From: Gammaproteobacteria bacterium
GTDB lineage: Bacteria > Pseudomonadota > Gammaproteobacteria > Steroidobacterales > JACDCP01
Assembly: GCA_013817465.1 (NCBI GenBank)
Contig: JACDCP010000005.1
Coordinates: 1-26,172, forward strand
Reading direction: 5' to 3'
DNA length: 26,172 nt
Positions 7,001-16,489 of the stretch are shown piece by piece (positions within the stretch are counted from its first letter, which is position 1; every line of letters starts with the position of its first letter). The notes below the pieces were generated by a model. The model saw nothing but the letters and a program-made list of their open reading frames with translations, was not told the origin of the DNA and did no database searches. Made by a program: the position numbers and the translations under genes.

Positions 7001-7888
7001 GTGACGGCATATTTCGCGGCCAGTCCGCTCGCGTTCATCGCGGTCATCTTCCTGCTGGGCCTGGCTGTAGGCAGCTTCCTGAACGTCGTGATTTACCGGC
7101 TGCCAATCATGATGGAGCGCGTCTGGCGCGAGCATTGCGCAGAGCTGTTGGAGCAGAGCCCGCCAGCCGCGACCGGGCCTTTCAATCTCGTCAGGCCACG
7201 CTCAGCCTGCCCCGCCTGCGGGGCGCCGATCCGCGCCTGGCAGAACATTCCGATCGTGAGCTGGTTGTTGCTCAAGGGCCGCTGCGCCGCCTGCGGATGC
7301 CGCATTTCGGTGCGCTATCCGATGGTTGAGCTCATTACCGGGCTCGCTTCCGCGATGGTCGCCTGGCGTTTCGGTTTCGGCTGGGAGGCCGGGTTTGCTC
7401 TCCTGCTGACTTGGGCGCTCATCGCCGCGAGCGCCATCGACATCGACCGCCAGCTCCTGCCGGATTCGATCACGCTGCCGCTGCTCTGGCTCGGCCTGGG
7501 CCTGAGTCTGTTTCATGGCGAGGCCGCCGCCGCGACACTGTTCATTGATTCCCGAAGCAGCATCATCGGCACAATCGCCGGCTACCTCAGCCTGTGGAGC
7601 GTGTATCAGCTTTTCAAAATGCTGACCGGCCGAGAGGGCATGGGCTACGGCGATTTCAAGCTTCTCGGTGCGCTCGGTGCATGGCTGGGCTGGCAAATGC
7701 TGCCGCTCGTCATCCTGGTATCGGCATTCGTCGGTGCCGTGGTTGGCATCGCGCTGATCGTGTTCGCGGGACGCGGGCGACACGTGCCGATTCCGTTCGG
7801 TCCCTATCTCGCGGCGGCCGGCTGGATCGCGTTACTCTGGGGCGACTCGATAGTCGATGCCTATCTGGGCCTCAGCGGCTTCACCTGA
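7001..7888 (+). CDS. pilD: PilD prepilin peptidase / N-methyltransferase
   Basis: This 295-residue membrane protein is of the A24 aspartic peptidase family. The N-terminal block GSFLNVVIYRLP (about 24-35) is followed by a cytosolic zinc loop with C70-x2-C73 and C95-x2-C98. It has two aspartate motifs, SAIDIDRQLLPD (147-149) and GYGDFKLLG (D218), and several membrane helices. It cuts the PilA leader at Gly-Phe and N-methylates the new Phe. I chose the GTG at 7001 because it gives the usual 25 residues before GSFLN. No good Shine-Dalgarno is visible, because the bases just upstream belong to the MITE-like element. coaE starts 11 bases downstream. Confidence 0.95.
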   Translation: MTAYFAASPLAFIAVIFLLGLAVGSFLNVVIYRLPIMMERVWREHCAELLEQSPPAATGPFNLVRPRSACPACGAPIRAWQNIPIVSWLLLKGRCAACGCRISVRYPMVELITGLASAMVAWRFGFGWEAGFALLLTWALIAASAIDIDRQLLPDSITLPLLWLGLGLSLFHGEAAAATLFIDSRSSIIGTIAGYLSLWSVYQLFKMLTGREGMGYGDFKLLGALGAWLGWQMLPLVILVSAFVGAVVGIALIVFAGRGRHVPIPFGPYLAAAGWIALLWGDSIVDAYLGLSGFT

Positions 7889-7899
7889 GCGACGATCCG

Positions 7900-8523
7900 A
7901 TGCGCGCCGTGCAACCAATGCGGGTGGCGCTGACCGGCGGCATCACTTGCGGCAAGTCCCTCGTCGCTGACGCGTTCGCGGGCCACGGAGCGCCAGTGAT
8001 CGATACAGACGTTATCGCGCATGAGATTACGCAGCCGGGAAGCACCGCGCTCAGCCGCATTGTTGCGGAGTTCGGCGTTGAAATGCTCGACGCTGCAAGC
8101 GCTCTCGACCGGAGCAAGCTGCGTGCACGGGTGTTCGAGGATCCGGCGGCGCGGCGCAGCCTCGAGGCCCTTCTGCATCCCGCGATCGTTGCCGAAATGA
8201 ACCGTCGCGCGGCAGCAGTCCAGGCGCCGTATGTGGTGCTCGTCATTCCACTGCTCGTCGAGACGGGTATCGAAGACGAGGTCGATCGCGTGCTCGTCGT
8301 CGACTGCCCGGAGGATCAGCAGCTTCGGCGCCTCAGGGCGCGCGACGGCGAGACAGAGACTAGCGCGCGCCGTATCCTCGCGGCACAGGCGACGCGCAAA
8401 GACCGCCTCGCCGTCGCCGACGACGTGATCGACAATTCCGGCACGCGGGAGGCGACGCGCAATGCCGTGGCTGCGCTTCACCTACGATACCTGGAGCTGG
8501 CAAGCCACCGCGCTGAATCGTAG
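7900..8523 (+). CDS. coaE: Dephospho-CoA kinase
   Basis: This enzyme catalyses the last step of coenzyme A synthesis, phosphorylating the 3'-OH of dephospho-CoA. It has 207 residues from 7900, or 201 from the in-frame ATG at 7918, which gives the family-like N-terminus MRVALTGGI. The P-loop GGITCGKS fits GxxxxGKS but carries TC where GS or AS is usual and lacks the following Thr. The CoA-binding region VIDTDVIAHE is present, as is LLHPAIVAEM and the lid-like ATRKDRLAVADDVIDNSG near the C-terminus. pilD-coaE adjacency is conserved in many gammaproteobacteria, so context supports the call. A repeat of the GGGGACATTCC family begins 3 bases after its stop. Confidence 0.95.
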   Translation: MRAVQPMRVALTGGITCGKSLVADAFAGHGAPVIDTDVIAHEITQPGSTALSRIVAEFGVEMLDAASALDRSKLRARVFEDPAARRSLEALLHPAIVAEMNRRAAAVQAPYVVLVIPLLVETGIEDEVDRVLVVDCPEDQQLRRLRARDGETETSARRILAAQATRKDRLAVADDVIDNSGTREATRNAVAALHLRYLELASHRAES

Positions 8524-8525
8524 AT

Positions 8526-8610
8526 GGAAACGGGGACATTCCTGATTTCCGGCGCAGATGCGAAATACTCCGCGCTGTTCAGAAAGGAAATCAGGAATGT
8601 CCCCATTTCC
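8526..8610. repeat. GGGGACATTCC-family palindromic repeat, copy A
   Basis: Two 25-bp arms (8526-8550 and 8586-8610) are inverted copies of each other with one mismatch, around a 35-base loop. The arm core is GGGGACATTCCTGATTT. It starts 3 bases after the coaE stop and ends 34 bases before zapD. The stem is long enough to act as a processing or termination site in the message, but that is not shown. Confidence 0.9.
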
Positions 8611-8643
8611 CCCGGTTTGCCCAATCCGGCGCGGTGAGCGAGA

Positions 8644-9456
8644 ATGAAATCCATGATTCAAGCCCTTACCAATGCACCGCAGCGGGATCAGGCCGAGGAG
8701 CTGGTGGTCTACGAACAACCGCTCGGCGAGCGCATGCGCACCTTCCTGCGGCTCGATTTCCTGCACCGGCAGGCCCTGCATCACCTCGAGGGATCCTCCG
8801 GCTGGAGCACCCGCGCCGCCGTCCAGAGCCTGCTCGACATCCTGGCGATCCTGAACCGGGGCGACGTGCGGGGAGAAGTGCTCAAGGAGCTCGAGCGCCA
8901 GTCCACTGCCCTCGATGCTTACCAGACCCGGCCGGGCGTCGATGCTGCCCGTCTGAACACGCTGCTCGCAAACATCGGCTCACTGCGAGACGCGCTGAAT
9001 GCTGCCGGGCCACAGTTCATCCAGCCGCTCAAGGAGTCGGAGTTCCTGAGCGCCATCAAGCACCGCAGCGCAATTCCCGGCGGCACCTGCGTGTTCGACC
9101 TGCCGGAGTACAACCATTGGCTGAACCGCCCCACCCAGGAGCGACGCCGCGATTTTCAGGTCTGGATGACCCTGCTGCGCCCCTTGAGCGAAGCAGTCGC
9201 AGAGCTCTTGTGGCTGACTCGCGAGGGTGCGCGCCCGCGCGCGGAAGTCGCTTTCCGCGGCATGTTTCAGCTCGCTCTGGCCGGCAGCGACGCTTCGAAT
9301 CTCCTGCGCATCGCGCTGCCCGCGACCAGCGACGTCTATCCCGAAATCAGCGGCAGCCACCACCGCTTCACGGTGCGCTTCATGAGCTGGTCGGACGCCC
9401 TCGAACGCCCGGTCAACAGCACGGCCGACACACGCTTCCTGCTGAGCTGCTGCTGA
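8644..9456 (+). CDS. zapD: ZapD (YacF) FtsZ-associated cell division protein
   Basis: This is a 270-residue soluble protein of the DUF1342/ZapD family. Recognisable blocks are [18 protein letters not shown] near the N-terminus, [51 protein letters not shown] in the middle and a C-terminal beta-rich part ending in VRFMSWSD. ZapD bundles FtsZ filaments at the Z-ring. The first ATG is taken; MIQALTNAP at 8653 is an alternative, and both share the purine-rich GGTGAGCGAGAA upstream. It belongs to the conserved coaE-zapD-yacG trio. Confidence 0.95.
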   Translation: MKSMIQALTNAPQRDQAEELVVYEQPLGERMRTFLRLDFLHRQALHHLEGSSGWSTRAAVQSLLDILAILNRGDVRGEVLKELERQSTALDAYQTRPGVDAARLNTLLANIGSLRDALNAAGPQFIQPLKESEFLSAIKHRSAIPGGTCVFDLPEYNHWLNRPTQERRRDFQVWMTLLRPLSEAVAELLWLTREGARPRAEVAFRGMFQLALAGSDASNLLRIALPATSDVYPEISGSHHRFTVRFMSWSDALERPVNSTADTRFLLSCC

Positions 9457-9480
9457 CAGGCGGATTGAAACCCGCGCTAC
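9457..9480. repeat. Short GGCGGxTTxAAxCCCGC hairpin directly after zapD
   Basis: CAGGCGGATTGAAACCCGC begins at the base after the zapD stop and folds into a small stem (GCGG with CCGC around ATTGAAAC). Similar short hairpins occur at 13815-13836 and 15290-15310. The rest of the zapD-yacG gap (9481-9604) contains another hairpin and no gene. Confidence 0.5.
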
Positions 9481-9545
9481 GAGAGCGGCATACGCGATAC
9501 GCGCGATCTGTGTACGCAGCAGTGCCGCATTTATTCGGCCAATTC

Positions 9546-9582
9546 GCAGGCTGTTGGAGAACGCCGTCTTTCAACAGCCTGC
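9546..9582. repeat. Perfect hairpin GCAGGCTGTTG / CAACAGCCTGC upstream of yacG
   Basis: 11-bp perfect arms (9546-9556 and 9572-9582) flank a 15-base loop, 22 bases before the yacG start. The CAACAGCCTGC arm resembles a hairpin repeat I know from other proteobacterial intergenic regions. Without a T-run it is not a standard terminator. It may be an attenuator-like or processing element, or just a dispersed repeat. Confidence 0.65.
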
Positions 9583-9604
9583 CAGGGCTGACTCCGGAAT
9601 CGCT

Positions 9605-9787
9605 ATGCACAAGACCGTCGTGAACTGCCCGACTTGCGGGCGCCCCATCGAGTGGTCCGAGGGTTCGCCCTGGCGGCCTTTCTGCAGTGAACGCTGCCGG
9701 CTCATCGATCTCGGCGCCTGGTTCAGCGAGGAACGCAGCATCCCGCTCGACGAAACCCCGGCCGACGAGGCGGATCGCCAGGACTGA
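9605..9787 (+). CDS. yacG: YacG zinc-binding DNA gyrase inhibitor
   Basis: This is a 60-residue protein. The zinc site is C8-x2-C11 (CPTC) plus C27-x3-C31 (CSERC), followed by the conserved [16 protein letters not shown] block and an acidic C-terminal tail. YacG binds GyrB and inhibits gyrase. The start [12 protein letters not shown] gives the family length; the frame is open upstream to 9554, but that region is the hairpin. It is the last plus-strand gene of the pilus-side cluster and converges with mutT after a 29-base gap. Confidence 0.93.
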   Translation: MHKTVVNCPTCGRPIEWSEGSPWRPFCSERCRLIDLGAWFSEERSIPLDETPADEADRQD

Positions 9788-9816
9788 CTCGCCATGCCGA
9801 CGTGCTCCGGGCGCCT

Positions 9817-10815
9817 CTACGGCGGAGCCCACAGCGCGCTGATCGCGGCGATGCCCTGTGCGCCGGCGGCCCATGCCTGCGCGAGCTTTTCGGATTGCAT
9901 GCCGCCGAGCGCGTAGACCGGCATGCGCGTTGATGCGACCAGCGCTGCAAAGCGCCGCCAGCCGATCGGTCTGTTCCCGGGGTGACTGACCGTTCTCTCG
10001 ACCGGTCCCAGCACTGCAAAATCGGCGCCGGCGCGCTCCGCAAGCTCGAGCTCCTGCGCATCGTGGCAGGAGGCGCCAATCAAAGACGGACGCGCACCGC
10101 GGATATCCCGCAGCGAGTCGAGATAGCGCGCCGGCACCTGAATGCCGTCTGCGCCGATTTCCGCCGCGAGCTGTGTCATCGACCGGGGAGCGCCGTTCAA
10201 CAGCAATCGTGCACCGGCTGAACGGCAGCGGCCCAGACAATGGATCGCCCGTGCGCGGTAGGCGGCCGGCCCCTCAGCTTTACCCTCGCTCCGCGGGAGA
10301 CCGGAAAGAGGCGCGACACCCGGCATCCGGAGCTGTACGAGCTCGATGCCGCCCTCGAGGGCCGCATCGAGCCGGGTCAGGAAAACAGCTTCGTCGTCGA
10401 ACGGCGGCCCGGTGATGAGATAGCGATCCGGCAGCGAGATCGCCGTCAAGATGGGACGGTCCGCCTCGAGCAGGTCGATTTCGGAGAGTGCGGCCGGTTC
10501 GACCCAGCGCAGGGCTTGTCCTTGCCGCCCGAACGGCAGGCCTGCAAATTCCCGGATCCGCCAGATGTCGAGGCTGACCGCGAGCCCGAGATACTCGTGA
10601 ACGAACCGGATCAGCGGGCGCGCGCTGGTCACGCGGACCCCCAGTTCTTCCTCGAGCTCGCGGTACAGGCCCGCCAGCCGGTCCTCACCGCGCTCGAGCT
10701 TGCCGCCGGGGAACTCCCAGCGCCCGGCCATCGGCTTGCCGGGCAGGCGCTGGCTGACCAGCACTCGCCCGACCGGGTCGGTGAGTATGCCGGCGACGAC
10801 GGGCAATGGAGACAT
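9817..10815 (-). CDS. mutT: Nudix hydrolase (MutT) fused to a ThiE-like domain
   Basis: This 332-residue two-domain protein has residues 1-130 as a MutT-type Nudix hydrolase with a complete Nudix box (G38 to V60, GGKLERGEDRLAGLYRELEEELGV without gaps). It should hydrolyse oxidised nucleotides such as 8-oxo-dGTP. Residues about 135-332 resemble thiamine-phosphate synthase (YLITGPPF, GGIELVQLR, GADGIQVP, GADFAVLGPVERT, PVYALGG). The QLR-x-K lysine usual in ThiE is replaced (QLRMP), so this half may bind rather than catalyse. The same fusion is known in other gammaproteobacteria, typically near secA as here. The start codon lies inside a degenerate palindromic repeat at 10806-10875. It is downstream of secA on the same strand with only that repeat between them. 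Confidence 0.93.
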   Translation of the reverse strand: MSPLPVVAGILTDPVGRVLVSQRLPGKPMAGRWEFPGGKLERGEDRLAGLYRELEEELGVRVTSARPLIRFVHEYLGLAVSLDIWRIREFAGLPFGRQGQALRWVEPAALSEIDLLEADRPILTAISLPDRYLITGPPFDDEAVFLTRLDAALEGGIELVQLRMPGVAPLSGLPRSEGKAEGPAAYRARAIHCLGRCRSAGARLLLNGAPRSMTQLAAEIGADGIQVPARYLDSLRDIRGARPSLIGASCHDAQELELAERAGADFAVLGPVERTVSHPGNRPIGWRRFAALVASTRMPVYALGGMQSEKLAQAWAAGAQGIAAISALWAPP

Positions 10816-10875
10816 GCCTGATTACCCGCTTCCCCGGTTGCGGGCGCCTGACCGGAAAATCAGGATGTCCCCTTT
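10806..10875. repeat. GGGGACATTCC-family palindromic repeat, copy B (degenerate)
   Basis: The left arm TGGAGACATGCCTGATT (10807-10823) differs from the family arm at two positions. The right arm AAATCAGGATGTCCCC (10857-10872) lacks one base. It fills the 60-base gap between the secA stop (10876-10878) and mutT, and extends over the first codons of mutT: the mutT ATG is read from the GACAT of the left arm on the minus strand. Confidence 0.8.
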
Positions 10876-13599
<2,724 letters not shown>

Positions 13600-13666
13600 G
13601 TGATGCTGTTCCTCGCAGCGGTTGCATCTCGCTGCATGGCCCGCGGCGAAGCGGGCAAAAACGTTT

Positions 13667-13695
13667 ATTGTACGGGGTTGGCGAGCCGCCGAAAA
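13667..13695 (-). promoter_or_regulatory. Candidate sigma-70 promoter for secA
   Basis: On the minus strand, TACAAT (13672-13667) matches the -10 consensus at 5 of 6 positions. TTTTCG (13695-13690) is a weak -35 at a 17-base spacing. It lies between repeat copy C and the secA start, the place expected if that hairpin ends upstream transcription. The weak -35 keeps confidence low. Confidence 0.4.
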
Positions 13696-13715
13696 ACGTG
13701 AGGGTTACGGGTGCG

Positions 13716-13809
13716 GGGAAATGGGGACATTCCTGATTTTTTCCGGGCTGCCAGCCAGACCAAGCAGACCGCATTCCCGAAAAAAAAATCAGGAATGTCC
13801 CCATTTCCC
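13716..13809. repeat. GGGGACATTCC-family palindromic repeat, copy C
   Basis: 27-bp perfect arms (13716-13742 and 13783-13809) contain GGGAAATGGGGACATTCC and end inward in T6 and A-tracts. The 40-base loop contains a further CCGGG/CCCG match next to the stem. It lies between the M23 gene and secA. The A/T tracts at the inner ends could let it end transcription, but the T-run is inside rather than after the stem. Confidence 0.92.
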
Positions 13810-13814
13810 GTCTT

Positions 13815-13836
13815 GCAGGGCAGGCTTCAGCCCGCC
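13815..13836. repeat. Short GGGC-GCTTCAGCCCGCC hairpin, 5 bases after copy C
   Basis: GCAGGGCAGGCTTCAGCCC GCC can fold on GGGC/GCCC. It is followed by CATCGGC and a second tiny palindrome, CGACTGAAGTCG (13842-13853), before the M23 stop. A very similar block follows copy D at 15290-15310. Confidence 0.5.
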
Positions 13837-13861
13837 ATCGGCCGACTGAAGTCGATCCTGT

Positions 13862-14788
13862 TCAGTTGACGTCTTCGATGTACTTGAGCGGATTCACTTT
13901 CCGCCCGTTGTGCAGGACTTCGAAGTGCAGGTTGGGGCCCGTGGCGCGGCCGGTCGAGCCCATTAACGCAACAGGTTGCCCCTGCGCCACGCGATCGCCC
14001 AGCGCAACGAGATTGGCCGAGTTGTGCGCATAGCGCGTCACGTAGCCGTTGCCGTGGTTGACCTCTACCATATTCCCGTACCCGTATCGATCGCGGGACC
14101 AGGTCACCACGCCCGGGGCCACCGCGATCACCTGCGAGCCCGCTCTGCCGGCGAAATCGAGGCCGCTGTGCCGGGCGGGCCGGCCTGTGAACGGATCGGT
14201 GCGTGAGCCGAAATACGACGAGATCCAGCCCGACTTGACCGGGCGTCCCTTCGGCTGCGCCAGCTTGCTGAGGTTGCGGTTCAAAAGGAAGTTCTCGAGC
14301 ACGCCGAGCTGGTGTTCGCGGTCGGCCACCTGCTCGGCCAGGGCATCGAGCACACCGGTCAGCTCGGGCAGGTCGACCGGCGGGGCTTCATAGAGAGATT
14401 CGGGGCCGCCTTGCGCAGGCGGATTGCCAAAATCGAACTCGCCGTCCTCGAGATCCGCCATCTGCGTGAGCCGCTGGCCGAGCGCGTTGAGGCGGATAAG
14501 GTGCGCATTGAGCTGGCCGAGGCGCGTGGCGAGCGCGTCGATATTGTCCTGCGAGTCCCGGCGCGCATCGTCGATGTCCTCGCGTTGCGCGTCCAGTTCA
14601 TCGGCCCAGGCGGCGATTCGTGCTTCGGGCGCGGCGCCCGCGCGCCCTGCAGAGAAAAAGTAGCCGCCGGCGAAGCTCGCGCTCAGAAACGCGAGCAGGA
14701 TGAAAGCCGCGGATGCGATAAATGCGGGTTGGCCGAGGTCAAGCTGCCGGACCCGGGCGTGACGCCTGCTGAATACGATTACATTCAT
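13862..14788 (-). CDS. M23-family (LytM) membrane-anchored peptidase or divisome regulator
   Basis: This is a 308-residue protein. A cytoplasmic basic N-terminus (FSRRHARVRQ) and one membrane segment at about 21-45 place the rest in the periplasm. A helical, probably coiled-coil region covers about 55-110 and 140-170. The LytM domain covers about 185-303, with zinc ligands H207 and D211 (HSGLDFAG), H255 (YAHNS) and H288. The last motif reads GPNLHFEV, so the first His of the usual HxH pair is N286. Active M23 enzymes normally keep that His, so this protein may have lost or altered endopeptidase activity, like activator-type LytM proteins. The position between dciA/lpxC and secA is the same as that of an M23 gene in Pseudomonas. 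It is divergent from dciA. Confidence 0.88.
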   Translation of the reverse strand: MNVIVFSRRHARVRQLDLGQPAFIASAAFILLAFLSASFAGGYFFSAGRAGAAPEARIAAWADELDAQREDIDDARRDSQDNIDALATRLGQLNAHLIRLNALGQRLTQMADLEDGEFDFGNPPAQGGPESLYEAPPVDLPELTGVLDALAEQVADREHQLGVLENFLLNRNLSKLAQPKGRPVKSGWISSYFGSRTDPFTGRPARHSGLDFAGRAGSQVIAVAPGVVTWSRDRYGYGNMVEVNHGNGYVTRYAHNSANLVALGDRVAQGQPVALMGSTGRATGPNLHFEVLHNGRKVNPLKYIEDVN

Positions 14789-14923
14789 GACTCTCGGGCT
14801 TTACAATTTCGCCGTGATTTGTTCAATGAATATGCCCAAGAATCCGGGTCGAGACAATCGGCGCCCGTCGAATCTGTGAGTCAGCGCACAACGGACTCGT
14901 CATATTATGCAATATACAAGCCA

Positions 14924-15223
14924 ATGAGCCGACCGCGCAGTCTGCTTGACATAATCAACCGGCGCGGCAGTGCGCTCAGCGAACTTGCGCGCCGCGCTGC
15001 CGTCATGGATCGTCTGGGTCGCAGAGTGGTCGCTTTGCTGCCGGCGCCGGTCAGCCCCCATGTGGTTTCAGCGAGCCTGCAGGACGGCGTGCTGGTCGTC
15101 ATCACTGACTCGCCGGTCTGGGCAGCGCGAGTGCGTTTCGAGGGGGCGAGCGTGCTGGAAGGCATCCGCGCCACCGGCGCGGATGCGCAGAAGCTCGTCG
15201 TCAAGGTGCGCGCCCCGGCGTAA
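14924..15223 (+). CDS. dciA: DciA-family (DUF721) replicative helicase loader
   Basis: This small 99-residue protein is of the DUF721/DciA family. The N-terminal helix SLLDIINRRGSALSELARRAAVMDRLGRRVVALLP is followed by the KH-like core with VVSASLQDGVLVVITDSPVWAARVRFEG. DciA interacts with DnaB and helps load it at replication forks in bacteria without DnaC. I chose the ATG at 14924 because the fold starts there; the frame stays open for 200 codons upstream only because it is antisense to the M23 gene. An AT-rich island with ATATT-atgc-AATAT (14902-14915) lies just before the start and may hold the promoter. It stands alone on the plus strand between two minus-strand genes, as in Pseudomonas. 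Confidence 0.88.
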   Translation: MSRPRSLLDIINRRGSALSELARRAAVMDRLGRRVVALLPAPVSPHVVSASLQDGVLVVITDSPVWAARVRFEGASVLEGIRATGADAQKLVVKVRAPA

Positions 15224-15226
15224 ACA

Positions 15227-15281
15227 AAAATGGGGACATCCCTGATTTTCCGCCGAGGATAATCAGGGATGTCCCCATTTT
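15227..15281. repeat. GGGGACATTCC-family palindromic repeat, copy D
   Basis: 21-bp perfect arms (15227-15247 and 15261-15281) flank a 13-base loop. The arm core is GGGGACATCCCTGATT: both arms carry C/G where other copies have T/A, so the stem is kept. It starts 3 bases after the dciA stop, between the convergent dciA and lpxC genes, and may serve as a shared transcription end. Confidence 0.92.
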
Positions 15282-15289
15282 CTCCGTGC

Positions 15290-15310
15290 GCAGGGGGGTT
15301 TTAATCCGCC
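15290..15310. repeat. Short GCAGG-GGGTTTTAATCCGCC hairpin, 8 bases after copy D
   Basis: GCAGGGGGGTTTTAATCCGCC has GG(A/G)TT and AATCC halves and is followed by CATC, like the block after copy C. It ends 6 bases before the lpxC stop. Confidence 0.5.
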
Positions 15311-15316
15311 ATCCTG

Positions 15317-16228
15317 CTAACGCGCTGCAACAGGTGCGGCATAGACTATCGGCGCCGCCGAGACGTCCTCGAAGGTCACTTCCTCCCACGCATTCGCGCT
15401 CGCCAGCAGCTTGCGCAACAGCGCATTGTTCAATGCGTGGCCCGATTTGTAGCCCGTGAACTCACCGATGAGACAGCGTCCCAGCAGGTAAAGGTCACCG
15501 ATGGCATCGAGAATCTTGTGCTTGACGAACTCGTCTTCATACCGCAAGCCGTCCTCGTTGAGCACACGGTAATCGTCGAGCACGATCGCGTTATCCATGT
15601 TGCCGCCGAGAGTGAGATTTTTCGCCCGCAAGGCCTCGATGTCGCGCATGAAGCCGAAGGTGCGCGCCCGGCTCACTTCCCTGAGAAAGCTCGTCGCCGA
15701 GAAATTCATCGTTGCCGTCTGCGAGTGCTTGCGAAAAACCGGGTGATCGAAGTCGATGCGGAAATTGATCCGGTAACCGTCATGCGGATCGAAGCGCGCC
15801 CACTTGTCGCCATCCTCGACCTCCACGCGCTGCAGAATTCGGGCGAAACGCTTCGGCGCATTCTGCATCTCGATGCCTGCCGACTGCAGAAGAAAGACAA
15901 ACGGCCCCGCACTGCCGTCCATGATCGGCACCTCGGGCGCGCTCAGATCGACGAACGCGTTGTCCACACCCAGTCCCGCGAAAGCGGCGAGCAGATGCTC
16001 CACCGTCGAAACGCGGGCGCCGCCATGAACCAGCGTCGTACCGAGCATGGTGTCGCCGACGTTCTCCGCCACCGCGGGGATGTCGACGGGCTGCTCGAGA
16101 TCGACGCGCCGGAACACGACGCCCGTGTTGACGGGCGCCGGACGTAGGGTCATGAACACCTTCTCGCCGGTGTGCAGACCCACGCCGGTGGCGCGAATAC
16201 TGTTTTTGAGCGTGCTCTGTCGCAACAT
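15317..16228 (-). CDS. lpxC: LpxC UDP-3-O-acyl-GlcNAc deacetylase
   Basis: This 303-residue enzyme catalyses the committed step of lipid A synthesis. Zinc ligands H78 (STVEHLLAA), H237 and D241 ([14 protein letters not shown]), the catalytic E77 and H264 (KSGHALNN) are all present. The N-terminus [24 protein letters not shown] is the standard one, which decides the start at 16228 over an in-frame ATG 18 bases upstream; GAGG lies a little upstream of the chosen start. It follows ftsZ at the end of the dcw cluster, as in E. coli and Pseudomonas, but hairpins in the gap suggest its own promoter. Confidence 0.97.
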   Translation of the reverse strand: MLRQSTLKNSIRATGVGLHTGEKVFMTLRPAPVNTGVVFRRVDLEQPVDIPAVAENVGDTMLGTTLVHGGARVSTVEHLLAAFAGLGVDNAFVDLSAPEVPIMDGSAGPFVFLLQSAGIEMQNAPKRFARILQRVEVEDGDKWARFDPHDGYRINFRIDFDHPVFRKHSQTATMNFSATSFLREVSRARTFGFMRDIEALRAKNLTLGGNMDNAIVLDDYRVLNEDGLRYEDEFVKHKILDAIGDLYLLGRCLIGEFTGYKSGHALNNALLRKLLASANAWEEVTFEDVSAAPIVYAAPVAAR

Positions 16229-16447
16229 CACGATTCCCGACCTCATTTTTCGGGCATGGAAGCCTGCCTAAGTTACCATAGCCAGGCTCTCCCTCCAACC
16301 GCCCGCATCACAGCCCAACCCTGACGACAACCGGCTCGTTATCCGGCCACCATCGGTCTGTCAAGCCGCGATACAGGGACGTATCGCCATTTTCGAGGCG
16401 TCTGCTCCGCGAAAAGCTCGCACCCGAAAGTCACCTTTTCGGGTTGC

Positions 16448-16483
16448 AGGGTCGAAAAAACCAAGCAGGGCTTTTTTGACCCT
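16448..16483 (-). terminator. Probable terminator after ftsZ
   Basis: Six bases past the ftsZ stop on the minus strand is AGGGTC-AAAAAA-gccctgcttgg-TTTTTT-c-GACCCT, a stem with A6/T6 tracts and one bulge. The inner part, GCC/GG then TTTTTT, looks like an intrinsic terminator. A second hairpin with 8-bp arms, ACCCGAAA/TTTCGGGT (16422-16444), follows. The remaining gap (16229-16421) shows no gene; it should contain the lpxC promoter, but I see no strong -35/-10 pair. Confidence 0.6.
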
Positions 16484-16489
16484 GAACAA

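Noticed and set aside
6813..7004. 63-codon frame between pilC and pilD
   Set aside because: It mostly overlaps the MITE-like palindrome and shows no domain or ribosome site; probably chance.
14312..14923. N-terminal extension of dciA
   Set aside because: Antisense to the M23 gene and not DUF721-like; the family fold starts at 14924.
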